Source: Owenia fusiformis (Eukaryota > Annelida > Polychaeta > Sabellida > Oweniidae). From it: DNA of 64,000 nucleotides. How positions within the stretch are numbered: the stretch's first letter is position 1; the number at the start of each line of letters is the position of its first letter. Below are positions 11,071-23,300 of the stretch, piece by piece. Below the pieces are notes generated by a model. It made no database searches. It was not told where the DNA came from and saw nothing but the letters and a program-made list of their open reading frames with translations. A program made the translations under genes and the position numbers. Location: NCBI GenBank assembly GCA_903813345.2, contig CAIIXF020000005.1:374001-438000 (forward strand). The letters run 5' to 3'.

Positions 11071-12136
11071 TTCACTTCTCCGTTTGAGAGCCATAAGTTT
11101 CAAAATCTAACATGGCTCTCGAAGTGAGTAAAACTAACCCATTGGATTATGTATAAAAGCATCTTTAAGTTTGAATTCGTATTTGCATAATTTGTAAAGA
11201 AAAAACTATAATGGGAGGGGAAATATAATTCATTTCAATACCTTCATTAAAGTCAGAATCTGATCTATAGGGGGTGACAAAATTACAAGCAACATGTATA
11301 ATTGACCTACCAATCTATTCCTTACAATATCTAATACAATATCTCCCAAAAGATTCACAACATGTTATAAATTGGTGAAGTTATTAATGATTCAAAGTGC
11401 AAAAATGAGTGGAAAATGTTTAAATTCTCCCAAATAATAAGAATTGTAACCATTCTTAGAGAAAAAATAATACATTTTTGTAAAATTCTTTAGTTTTCCT
11501 GGAATAAAGTATGCACTGCTTTGATTTTTAGAAAATAGACATGACAAGGAATGACATGAGAAAAGTCTGAAAGTAATAGGCTTTATCAAGAAACCTCTCC
11601 CATTGAAATACAACGTAAAAATGATTTTCAAAAATGACCTTGTAGCTTTGTAACTTTAATGTTCACAAAGTAAAATAAACAGGCAACGTGCAAAAAATAG
11701 TCGGACAACTTATAATTAATTTTCTGCATCAAAATATATTTCGGTGAATCTTTTACTGAATACATATCCTGAAATCTGATTTGCCCGAATCCACCATTAT
11801 TTCGACTGATTTCTAGAAGACCCTGGAGCATGATTTGTTTCCATGGTATATCAACTATTTCGCACAATTTATTCTTTAACTTAAGCTAATCCATCTAGGA
11901 TAAAATAAATCAACTCATGCAATGGCTTATCATTATTTTTCAGGAATTTTGTTGGAAGCCAGTTCGGATCAAATGCAAGCTTATTGAAATTGACGCAAAC
12001 ACCCTATACTCCGAAAGATCGTTCTTCTATGATAACTTTTAACAACGCATACACGAAGGCTTTATAAACTTTCCGGGATAGTAGTATTCTGATGAAATAT
12101 CTATTATTCAAATAAGTGGGTCTCGGTTATGCTTTG
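11071..12136. other. AT-rich stretch, no gene seen
   Basis: Only short ORFs in scattered frames are present, with no domain, splice pattern or repeat periodicity that I can support. Bases 11081-11110 match 14318-14347 (GAGAGCCATAAGTTTCAAAA); see the findings. Confidence 0.3.
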
Positions 12137-12690
12137 TTTTAAAAAGTTAAAAATATTTCTTTGGACGTCCCCGGAGCTCAGTGGTAAGTCCCCCAGAGCA
12201 GATCAACCGCAATTGATAATATTTATTATTTATAAATACAAGCGACTGTTATTTTGTTAAGTTCAGATGACTTGATAACAAATTAGGCCTTCATTATTTG
12301 AAGATTAATACCATATGATTTTTCAATGTTTTTTATTATGTAATTTATTCGCTAAACATATCGTGACATTAACATGAAAATGGAGTAAACTTGAACGATA
12401 ACAATTTGAATTCTATACAATCTCTTAGATGAGTGGAGTGTATCTGAAAAAACAAAATCATTTTTTGCAATGATTGATTTTTTTTGGAAAGTGATGGGTA
12501 TAAATAAATACTGAACAAATGAAAGAATGAATGAATTTGAACAAATGCTTGGGTTTATAAATGATATAGGCTTTTAAATAATTCATTTCACAACGTTTTT
12601 AAATATTTAACGCAATTGGTTTCGGGGACTTGCCAGCCCCAGGTACGTCCCAAGAAATATTTTAAATTTTAATCGAAATAAAACAAAACA
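12137..12690. repeat. TIR element of about 550 bp
   Basis: The left end (AAAATATTTCTTTGGACGTC, then CCCGGAGCTCAGTGGTAAGT) is mirrored at the right end (GGGGACTTGCCAGCCCCAG, GTACGTCCCAAGAAATATTT). The AT-rich interior has no ORF. It looks like a non-autonomous DNA transposon. Confidence 0.6.
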
Positions 12691-13340
12691 GAGATGTACA
12701 CATTTGAAACAACATCTATTCCAGATATTTATTCGTCAATGCTGTAAAAATCATTCGGAGTATGGGACGTCTGCATTGTTTTCAAAAACTTTCAATAACT
12801 TCGTATTGGACCAGAACTGGCTTAAAACAAAATTCATACAAAGGACTGATTTAGCCATTGCCCAAGATGGGTTATTTTGTCCGAGAAGAAGCATGTTTTA
12901 AGCTAATTGTCCGAAAATATTGTTATTTCTAAATGTAAAATCTCATGCTCTGGGGTTTTCCCAAAATTAAATCTCATCCCGTACCTTAGGTTGCCAAACG
13001 TTTTGAGGGAAGTGTAAATTCACTATGACATGTTTTTAAGAAAATAAGGCTCTCGTGTTCACCATAACAAATATCAATTCATTTACTGCTCATATATGTA
13101 GTTTTCAAATAGCACAGTAATTTAATGATTCTGGTTAGATGCATTTTTTCCGCAGAATGATATTTTGGGAAATCCCGACCGGGGGTTCGTTCGAACCCAC
13201 CGAACCCCCGCTGCCTACGGCTATGCATAGGCCAAGGGTAAAGTAATAGTACGCCGTATATAGAAGAGACAGGTGAACAAGTCTGACTTAGACCACTTAG
13301 ATTTCAACAACATGATAGAAAATTGATAGTTTGTAGCTCT
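12691..13340. other. No gene; G/C-run repeat fragment
   Basis: Bases 12960-13235 include GACCGGGGGTTCG and CGAACCCCCGCTGCC. They are partly the inverted counterpart of 9890-10060 (GCCAAACGTTTTGAGGGAAG against its complement). No reading frame is supported. Confidence 0.35.
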
Positions 13341-14158
13341 TACACTCTTTTTTTTATTCTGTGAATCAGTTCATATGGTTAAAATAACGAAAGAATGTGA
13401 TGTAACCATGACGTGTCTACTTACCAGCTTGTTCTATGTCATCCATCGGACTAGGTTACATTGTGGAATGCAGCCAAACAGGACACTGAAGGCAACAGCA
13501 TATCGATCTTGATCTTAGCCAAATTTTTGGAAATTTAGATCGTCCATTTTGCAAGCTCAAGTGACTGACACGTGACACATGTCTGATCACGTGACTAGTT
13601 ACTGTATCGATCATGTGACTTAATGACGTGTCACCCAACCATGTCTTCAAGGAAAACAGAAGTAAATATTTTGGAAAATGTTTTCCGAGCATTTGCTACT
13701 GATTATAGAAGGCCCAATTACGCAACGAACGAAACTGCTAAATTGTTTTTCGTGCCTAACAGGCGCAGAACGCAATGAAAGAAATTGCTAAATTGTATTT
13801 TTAGTCTGCTTATTGATCTATTGATTCATAAAGACCTGAAATGATGCATTCAAATAAGACCGCCTCCTAAATGAAAACACTACACATAAGGTGAATAACA
13901 ACGAACTAAAGTTGAAAGATCGCAACGTTCGCTACTTTGTTCAATTCCGGAAATCTCCAAGGGGCTGCAAATGGGAAATTATTTAGATTTTATAACCTCA
14001 GAATACTGCCTTCAGTGTCGTGTTTGGCTGAGTTCCACAATGTAACCTAGTCCGATGGATGACATAGAACAAGCTGGTAAGTAGACACGTGGTTACATCA
14101 CATTCTTTCGTTATTTTAACCATATGAACTGGTTCACAGAATAAAAAAAATGAGTGTA
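13341..14158. repeat. Foldback element with 150-bp arms
   Basis: The arms are 13341-13494 and 14007-14158. Opposed matches include ATTCTGTGAATCAGTTCATA, AAAATAACGAAAGAATGTGA, CTACTTACCAGCTTGTTCTA and GTCATCCATCGGACTAGG. The 510-bp interior has no supported ORF. Arm identity is high, with only a few differences, so it may be a fairly recent insertion. Confidence 0.75.
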
Positions 14159-15817
14159 CCTAAGATTGAAACTCAGTGATATATAATGAGTAATGCTGTC
14201 TAAAAGAGAGAATTTGTGCAAACTAAGTAAGGCTAGGCCTAGAATTGTACATAAATGACATTTGTATATATTCGATTTACTTCCTGCGAAAGCTATGTGG
14301 ATTTTGATTTAATAGCCGTTGGAGAGCCATAAGTTTCAAAATCTGAGTAATCTTGGATTGCTTCTAGTTTGGCTAATAAAGTATGTGGCCTCTTTAATAT
14401 TATATTTTGATGCTTCCCCCAATGCTTCTCTGCCATAGTTTTTTCAAAGATTAACATGGCTGAAATTCTTTAGATTACAAGAGGGCATATAGGCTATTGC
14501 ACAAAAAAACTTAATAATCTGAATTATACAAATGTCATTCATGTACAATATGAATATACTTTTCCATATATTATTGCACAAAGGTCTCCTGATTTCTTAT
14601 TTTTGGGGTTCTACTGACGAAATAAAACAGTTAGAATGGGCTTGTTTTAATTATTGTTTTTGACTGAGTTGGAGGCACTACGAAAGTATAGTGAAGACCA
14701 TTCCATTCAGGGATTCTAATAGGAGACTAATAGATAACTATCAATAGAGATCATAATGGATGGTTACTGAACACAGCTAGCTCAAAGAGACTTCTGTCAG
14801 CTCGGTAGAGTAAATGGATGGTGTTCACAATGACGGAAAGGCTCTGATTCAATTTACTCACTCCAGACCCCAAGTCATATTAATGCTTATGATTTACTCG
14901 AGTCTCTAGCCAAGACATGACATGTGGACCTAACATTCTATCAAATATTCTGTTTGCTATAGACCAATAGCATGTGTCAAGAAGACCTTGAATATGGGTA
15001 GATTTGAGGTGTTTTAGCCTTTAAGTTTCTTTGTCAGTGGGCCAGAATAACTGCAAGAGATCGCCAGTAATAGACTGCAACAGCAGTTATATAGTGTACC
15101 ATGTACGGTTATATCAAGACAACCACGAGTCCGTGAATCATTGACACAGTTAAACTGTAAACATGCGGTTTTATCTAACCTCAGCTGCAGTAAGAATCTT
15201 AAAATCATAGATTCAAAAATGTAAAAAATAAAAAGGGGGACGTCCATCCTTTCAATTGCTTATTTAGAAGTCTATTTGCAAGTATGATTGGTGGTATTCA
15301 TCAACAAGTTCATATATTTTAAGAAAATAGGTATGGCTAAGAAGATATAAGGCCAAACGTTGCACTAATAACTCATGAAAGCTAAAATGACTCCCCAGTT
15401 TCCTCTATTGTCTTTACTGCACCTTTAAGTAGCAATGTGCAGAGAAAAGGAAATGAGTAGAACTGCTTGGAGAATGAAATGTTGTCTTCATTTCATTAAT
15501 AAATTCCAAAATTAATATAATACAAGATGTTGGCAGGTGTTTCATTCAGCAATAACATGTTATCAGACATTTTGTATTAAATTGCCAATTACAGTTTCTA
15601 GTTAATATTCTTGGGACAAATACTACATTCACATCCAATGAAATAATATTTAAAAGTATATCTACTTCAGAAATATAGACCTCAGAACAGGTGTTATATC
15701 GACTAATAGACCCCGCAGGGCTAGGCTCAAACGTTTTCTGCATCCAAAAAAGGAATGAGGGGTTCGAAAGCTTTTTGTGTCCTAAGGGGTGTATTTGTTG
15801 ATATTACACCTTCTCTG
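14159..15817. other. AT-rich stretch, no gene seen
   Basis: I searched here for the missing first exon of the downstream SLC37-like gene (a first membrane helix ending in an RKP-type motif) and did not find it. TTTACTCGAGTCTCTAGC at 14892 is also present at 10096 and, inverted, near 50350, so it is a dispersed repeat word. Confidence 0.3.
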
Positions 15818-16999
15818 CCCAGCCTATTGCCAGGTATAGTCAGTCTATACCAAAAGTATACTAAAAGTATACCTTGTTGATAGGTCTATACTGATACCAG
15901 ACTGATACCATACCAATTAATAGGTATATATACTGAATATAGATCTGTAAATAGGTATGAAGATACTGAATATACTGAAAGTATACCTGTTTTACTTATG
16001 ATTTTCAATAGTATACTGAAAGCATACCAAACAAACTCTGATAAATACTGAATATACTGAAAGCATACCAGTTTTACTTATGATTTTCAATAGTATACTG
16101 AAAGCATACCAAATAAACTCTGATAAATAATGATTAGACTGAACGTATACCAGTTTTACTTTATCATTTTATAATATAAACGGCAAATGCAAAATTCATG
16201 ATAAAAGTCAACAATTATTCATATGTAAGTTCTATTTTATGACCATTTGTTTCCACAACCTGTCCTACCAGACTAGGTGGCAGGGGAGCATTCCTGCTCA
16301 TAATTACATTGAATGTTTTATACATTGAAAACACAAAAAATGAGAGAAAGATATGAAAGATACAGTCATAGTAAAATTTAAAAAAAAATACAGTTAAAAT
16401 TTGAAAATTAAAACTTTGCATCAAAAATACATCATGAATAAAATTTGAATATAGTTAATATAAGAATATTAATTTATTTGTGGTATGTCTTTTAGAAGTC
16501 TTCATAATCCTGCATCTAATTAATTAGATAATGTAATGCTAGAAAATAAGACTGCTATCCAAATTACATGTACTAATTTTTCTCATCTGCAGAATGATTT
16601 TAAATTTAAGGTATCTCAATGGTAGAGTCATATTCATCCATATCAGTCTACAGACTGACATGTTAAGACTGTCAGTATAGACTAAATGTCGACCTATAGG
16701 TATATACTGATACCATACTGAGAGTATACCTATACGTATATACTGAATGTATATCCATTGGTATAAACTGAAATTATACTGAAACCATACTGTCATGTAT
16801 ATACTGAAAGTATACTGAATGTATACCTATTGGTTTATACTGAAAGTATACTGAAACCATACTGGTAGGTCTAATTACCATAATTGAAACATACCTGTCA
16901 ATGGAATCATAACATGGGACATATACTGAAAGTATACTGAAACTAGACTAAAAGTATACCTGTCAGTATATACTGACCATACCTGGCAATGGGCTGGGT
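15818..16999. repeat. TIR element built of TATACTGAAAGTATACC repeats
   Basis: The ends CCCAGCCTATTGCCAGGTAT (15818) and ATACCTGGCAATGGGCTGGG (16980-16999) are inverted copies. Next to both ends are runs of a palindromic word close to TATACTGAAAGTATACC with drifting spacing (15840-16150 and 16660-16980). The middle is AT-rich with no supported ORF. It is a DNA element whose subterminal regions are minisatellite-like. Confidence 0.7.
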
Positions 17000-17367
17000 G
17001 AGGTTTATAAATACGATTCAAACATGAAACTCACCAAGATGTTGATGGATATACCCCGGCAGGGTGAAATGATGCCATCGTTCACAGTTTATAGAAGACG
17101 CCATGAATACAGTCATGTTGGAATATCTTTTATTGACCCCCATTCTCAACATGGAGTATAAAATCCTAATATTTTTATCAAAATTATTATTTATCATTAT
17201 CATTATTTCATCTTTTTGAGTTAGCAAACAGATTCACAACAGAATTAATTGCATGTCATTTTGACAGGGTCAACTTTAAGTTGTTGTAATGCATGGAGAT
17301 CACCCAGGGGAGATCGCTGTATATACCTACAAGTCCTACAACATCTACTGTACATTGACATTTTCAG

Positions 17368-20300
17368 GTGAAGAGTGATTTAGAATCAGATTTACACTTC
17401 TCCAAGTCCAAACTCGGGTGTCTAGACACTGCATTCCTTCTACCATATGCTGTTATACAGGTATTTATTTGAAGAAACTTGTCCTTGGTTTTCAAGACAT
17501 GGAAAAGTCATCCCATCATTGCTAGTAGACACACCTTATAGTCTATTAATAATGTGCAAAAATCTTTCTATCAGATCACCATTTATCTATTTTTCAGATA
17601 TTTCTTGGTCAGCTTGGTGAACGATTTGGAGCAGGAAAGACATTTGGCATCTGTATGTGTCTCTCAGGCGTATCTATGGTACGTATTCAATAGAATTCTG
17701 TATGAATAAATACTCATAAGCATTATACATGGCACATTCTCATAAGACATTTTGGCTAGAAATGGCCACCATTTTTATGTGTGTTATTTTACGTTTTGGG
17801 CCATTTTGTTTATATTTGATATGTGAATGCTCATTCGCATGGCACACTGTCCTATGACACTTTGACTTTGGTTGTAGCTGGCTCAAAATGGTCACTATTT
17901 TTACTGTATGTGTTATTAACATTTTTTACTGTAACTTAAAAGGTAGTGCAGTGATTTTATTTGCGCCTACTTAGAAGCATTACATTTTCTTATACCAACT
18001 TGTTGAGTGAGTGGCCATTTTTATTTGTGTTCTTTTACAATTTTTGCTATAACTGAAAAGGTAATGGGGGATTTTGTAAAAATGGCAGCAATGGCTGTTG
18101 TGTTGCTGTTATCTTGTTACATTTTCTTTACATTTCTAATCAGGTGATGTTTGGCCAAGTCAGTAATTATTATGTGATGCTCACCTTGCTCTTTCTGAGT
18201 GGATCTTCCCAGTCATTATGCTGGCCTAATGCTACGAAGGTGGTTGGTGCGTGGTTCTCAGAAACTGTAAGGAACTCGATGTTTGGGGCGTATGGAATGT
18301 GTGGATTTGCTGGAGGATTAGCAGGAACATCAATAGCAGTTTGTATTAAAATCTTATATTTTGTAAATGTATCATAGAAATGAATGCAATGTGTCATTCA
18401 GATTACTTAATACTGACAAGACCTATCCAGAGGTTGTGGCTGTTAAGATTATTTTACAACATTGTAAATCGATACTGCAAGTCAAAATTTAAAGTGGAAG
18501 CTTATATTTGTCAGAAGTCTATTACATTTCTTACTTCATTTCAGGAGAATTCTGGAGCTTCAATAAGGTGTTTTCAGTCCCATTCTCTTTTCAATATTCA
18601 GGCTCTGAGAAATGCTTTCATTCACTCTTAGCACAATGTATTGATTTAGATGTCTTGTGTTTTAGGTTTACCTCCAAGTGCATTATGGCTGGAGAAGTAT
18701 GTTTTTCACACCATCTATAATTGTGGTAGGTTAATATTCCTACAAGACCTCAAAAGTGTCATACGTGTTGTGTTGTGCCATTATCTTCTCAAAATGGTGA
18801 TCTTCCGCCTGCTAACAGTATTGTAGCAACAATATAATGGCAGTTGAAAATTTGATTTTCTTTTCTGCCTGAAAGCTTTCACCAGAAACAACTTTTGATT
18901 GGCTATTGAGAGTGACCTTTGATGGATAAATACATTGTAAACTTCATGTGTATTTTCTATTTTTCTACATGAATAAATACAATTGTAAACTTCATGTGTA
19001 TTTTCTTCAAGGATAAATACATCGTAAACTTTATGTGTATTTTCTTCATAAATACATTGTAAACTTCGTGCATATTACTTTGTTTCAGATTGGTCTTGGT
19101 ATATTAGTGACCTTAGTGTATAGGCTCCCCATGGAACAGGCTAATTTATGTTATCTCACGGAAGACCCTTCAGCCACCACAGCAACTAAACAATTAACAG
19201 ATCACACTCCACAACAATACAGCTTTATAACTCTGCTCAAAATCAGGTAGACCTAAAAATAAGTCACATGACAGATTGTCTTCAATGAATGATGGGACTT
19301 ATTGCGGTCAAGGTGGGTGGCTTGAGAATAACAGAGGTGGTAGGCCTTAAAGGAATATTCCTTTTCAGACCATTTCTCTCCTGATATTGTAGCTACAACC
19401 ATTATATACTTTCCATATTATGCAAAACACGGGAGAATGTTTCGATATGGTCAACATTGATCATTTTAATATGTAGTGCTCATTTTTAGTGGTTTACCAT
19501 CTTTTAGATTTTAAACAGGAAGCCGTTGACTCTTTTATAACATTGCCCATAACAGTATTGGAAAGTAGCCCAAAATAGTTTCTAGACACCTGGCTCTTAC
19601 TTTCTGCGCAAAAGAATAATTTCAGTGCTTGTGAACTTAGAGTTATCTTAGAGATTATCTCAAGGATTAAATCATTGACAAAATTGAAAAAGCGTATTCA
19701 GCTGGTTTTGTAATTCTTAAATACCTCCTTACTTAAGCAAATTTGAGAATCTTGAAAGATGGCAGCCCATATAAGGAGAGAAATGGCTTGGCAAGAAATA
19801 ATTCTTTAAGGTGGCCAGATATGGGTGATTTAAAGATGGCTAGAGGTAGGTGGACAGGGTTGGGACAAGGTGGGCAGAGATGGGTGGCTTTTAGGTGCAG
19901 AGGTGGGTGATTTAAAGTTGTGAGATGTAGGAGATTTAAGGTGGATGGCCTTACGGTGGGCTGGTTGGTTGACTAAAGATTGACAGAGGTGGGTGGTTTA
20001 AGTCTGGTAGAGGGGATGGCTCAAGGTGGACAGGGTTCGGTGACTTTAGAGGCCAAAGGTTGGTCGATCTAAAATAGGCAGAAGTGGCTGGGGCAGAGAT
20101 GGGTTACTTTTGGACATCAGTCCCTATGTAAAACTTAAGTTGTTATTCATAAGGGTTGACATCAAAAGTCCTAACAACATTATTTCTGAAAATTATCTAT
20201 GTTAACACTCTCTTATATTTTCATAAAGTATTTGATTTTAAGGCATCTCAAAATCTGTATTATTTGTGTCTGTTTGCTTGCTGATTCCAAAGTTTTTATG

Positions 20301-23300
20301 TCACCACCAAAAGTGGTGACATGATGGTCGGCTGTAACAAATTCTTACAACTTCCAATAACTTAACAAATACTATTTAGACTGACTTCAAATGTTTTCAA
20401 AATCGTCTACAAGTTCTCAGATTTGAGATTTGACCTTTTCAAGAGAAGGTAAAAAAAAAGATGAAAGGTCTTTTTTCAACTTGCTTCAAATTGACCAAAT
20501 TTATTTCTCAAAATCATCTACTAGTTCTCAAAAATTCAAATCTGACTTTAGATTAGAGATTCGACCTTGAATGAGCTTCTCAAGTCAAAAAGGTAATTTT
20601 TCAACCTACTTTAAATTGATCAAATTCTTTTTCAAGATCAGCTACAATATTTTAACTCATCATAATGTGAGAAGCTGGTTGGTGATATTTTGTCTTGTCA
20701 ATGCCTTGTTCAACTTCACCCCACGCAGACTGAGCCTGTGGGAAATACAATTTTATTGATATTAAGTGTCAACTACACATATATGAATATATTTGAAGAT
20801 ACAAAATGGCTTAGTTTCAGATATATCGCAAATTTAAATTCAAAAATGACCATTACCTCTGCACCGAATGCTCATTCCTACCGCACCAAATATTTCCCAC
20901 AGGCTCCGTCTGCATAGGTTGAACTTTATTTTGTTCAAACAACATGATAACAACAATCTAATTATTGTATATTTAGTACAGTGAAGGAGGTGGCATTTGG
21001 TGTCCTGTGTTTGAAGGTGGTGAGATATACCATGTTTCTATGGTTACCCATGTATCTGCTAAACCAGGTAAGAATTCATGATCCCAACTCTCAAGTGAAA
21101 TGTTACTGTAAAATTAGACAAAATCATCAAATCATATTGTTATGGTCTCCAACTTTTGTGATCGGGATTGGCATCCAGCGTCTGGCAATCGGTGTTTGGT
21201 GTGTGTACAAATGGCAGGTGATGACATTTTGCATGTTAATGCCTTGTTTAATTGCTAGAATTGCATTGATTGAAAAAGTGCAAAACTGAATTGTAGATGT
21301 ACATTAGTGTACATGTATAAAACATGGCTGCAAATACTTTGTTTTATGTGATAAATGTAATTTTTTAAAAAAGACCATACATAGTAAGAAAACAAGACAC
21401 ACTAAGGCCAGATTATTATTCCTTTGATGCAAATATGATGAAATATAAAATAATACTTTTAACATTTTCTAAAATTATTCATTTTTCTCTTTGTTTCAGC
21501 TAAACTATCCAAAAGAACATGCAGGTCTGTTCTCTATGGCATTTGAGGTTGGAGGTCTAATTGGTAGTCCCCTCATAGGCATCATTCTAGATAGGTATGT
21601 CCATATTACTTCATGTTTCATTGGGGACTTTGTGAGCTTAAACATTTTCTAAATTATGTAATACATTACAAGTTCTTTAAAAAACCTCAAGAAGTTAAGA
21701 GAATGACATATTCATCTATAGCTATACATTGATGGGTGGACTAGTGGGAGAATGTATATTATATTATCTTGTTGGCACATTTTCACACATTGCCATTGTT
21801 TTAAATGTAAAAAAGTTATAAGGACATTAATAAAGCTAGAAATGTAGATATTTAAAAAACATTTTAGGTGATTTTTATGTACAATATTGTTCACCATGTG
21901 CTTGTTGTACTTTCAGATATTTCCAACACAACAGTCTTACTGGGGTGTCATTAAGTATATTCCTGAGTGCAATAAGTCTTATTTTCTACTCAGTGACTTC
22001 CTCATGGGGCATGATATTCAATACAGTATTCATGCTTCTAGCTGGAGCCTTTAACTGTGGACCTGATTCAATTCTCAGTACGTACATTGTCTTCATTACG
22101 TTAGAATCTTGTTTGTCTGATTGTATGAAAGGTCAAAGTAAAATCGATTGATTGAATGGATTGTTTCAACTTTAAATGGTCCCAAGTAAATCCATAGTAT
22201 ACTTAAGCTAAATATAGTATGGCCATTTTCAGTGTCATTCATGGTTAGTGAAATGCAATGATATACCATTTGTTATATCATGATTCTAAAATGGCGCTAT
22301 TGTTAACCCTGATGAACATAACCTTTTGAAGATGCAGTTTCCATTATGCTGTTCTCCAGTATTTCATGTCAACTGACACCAAATTTCAGTATTTTTGTAC
22401 CAAATGTAAATGCATAAGGAGTATACACGTGAATTGTAAATTACCACATGACAAGTTTTTCAGTTTATTTATCCAACATGTTTTCATTATTCTGCTGTTT
22501 CCAGCTGGGTCTCATCCAAACAAACTGTCAGCTATGGTAGCAGGTACAGGTGGAGCAGCTATAGCAGGTGTTGTAAATGGTAGGTTGCCCTTGTTGTCTT
22601 ATAGCAGGTGTTGTAAATGGTAGGTTGCCCTTGTTGTCTTATAGCAGGTGTTGTAAATGGTAGGTTGCCCTTGTTGTCTTATAGCATGTGTTGTAAATGG
22701 TAGGTTGCCCTTGTTGTCTTATGGCAGGTGTTGTAAATGGTAGGTTGCCCTTGTTGTCTTATGGCAGGTGTTGTAAATGGTAGGTTGCCCTTGTTGTCTT
22801 ATAGCAGATGTTGTAAATGGTAGGTTGCCCTTGTTGTCTTATAGCAGGTGTTGTAAATGGTAGGTTGCCCTTGTTGTCTTATGGCAGGTGTTGTAAATGG
22901 TAGGTTGCCCTTGTTGTCTTATGGCAGGTGTTGTAAATGGTAGGTTGCCCTTGTTGTCTCATGGCAGGTGCTGTAAATGGTAGGTTGCCCTTGTTGTCTT
23001 ATGGCAGGTGTTGTAAATGGTAGGTTGCCCTTGTTGTCTTATAGCAGGTGTTGTAAATGGTAGGTTGCCCTTGTTGTCTTATGGCAGGTGTTGTAAATGG
23101 TAGGTTGCCCTTGTTGTCTTATGGCAGGTGTTGTAAATGGTAGGTTGCCCTTGTTGTCTTATAGCAGATGTTGTAAATGGTAGGTTGCCCTTGTTGTCTT
23201 ATAGCAGGTGTTGTAAATGGTAGGTTGCCCTTGTTGTCTTATAGCAGGTGTTGTAAATGGTAGGTTGCCCTTGTTGTCTTATAGCAGGTGTTGTAAATGG

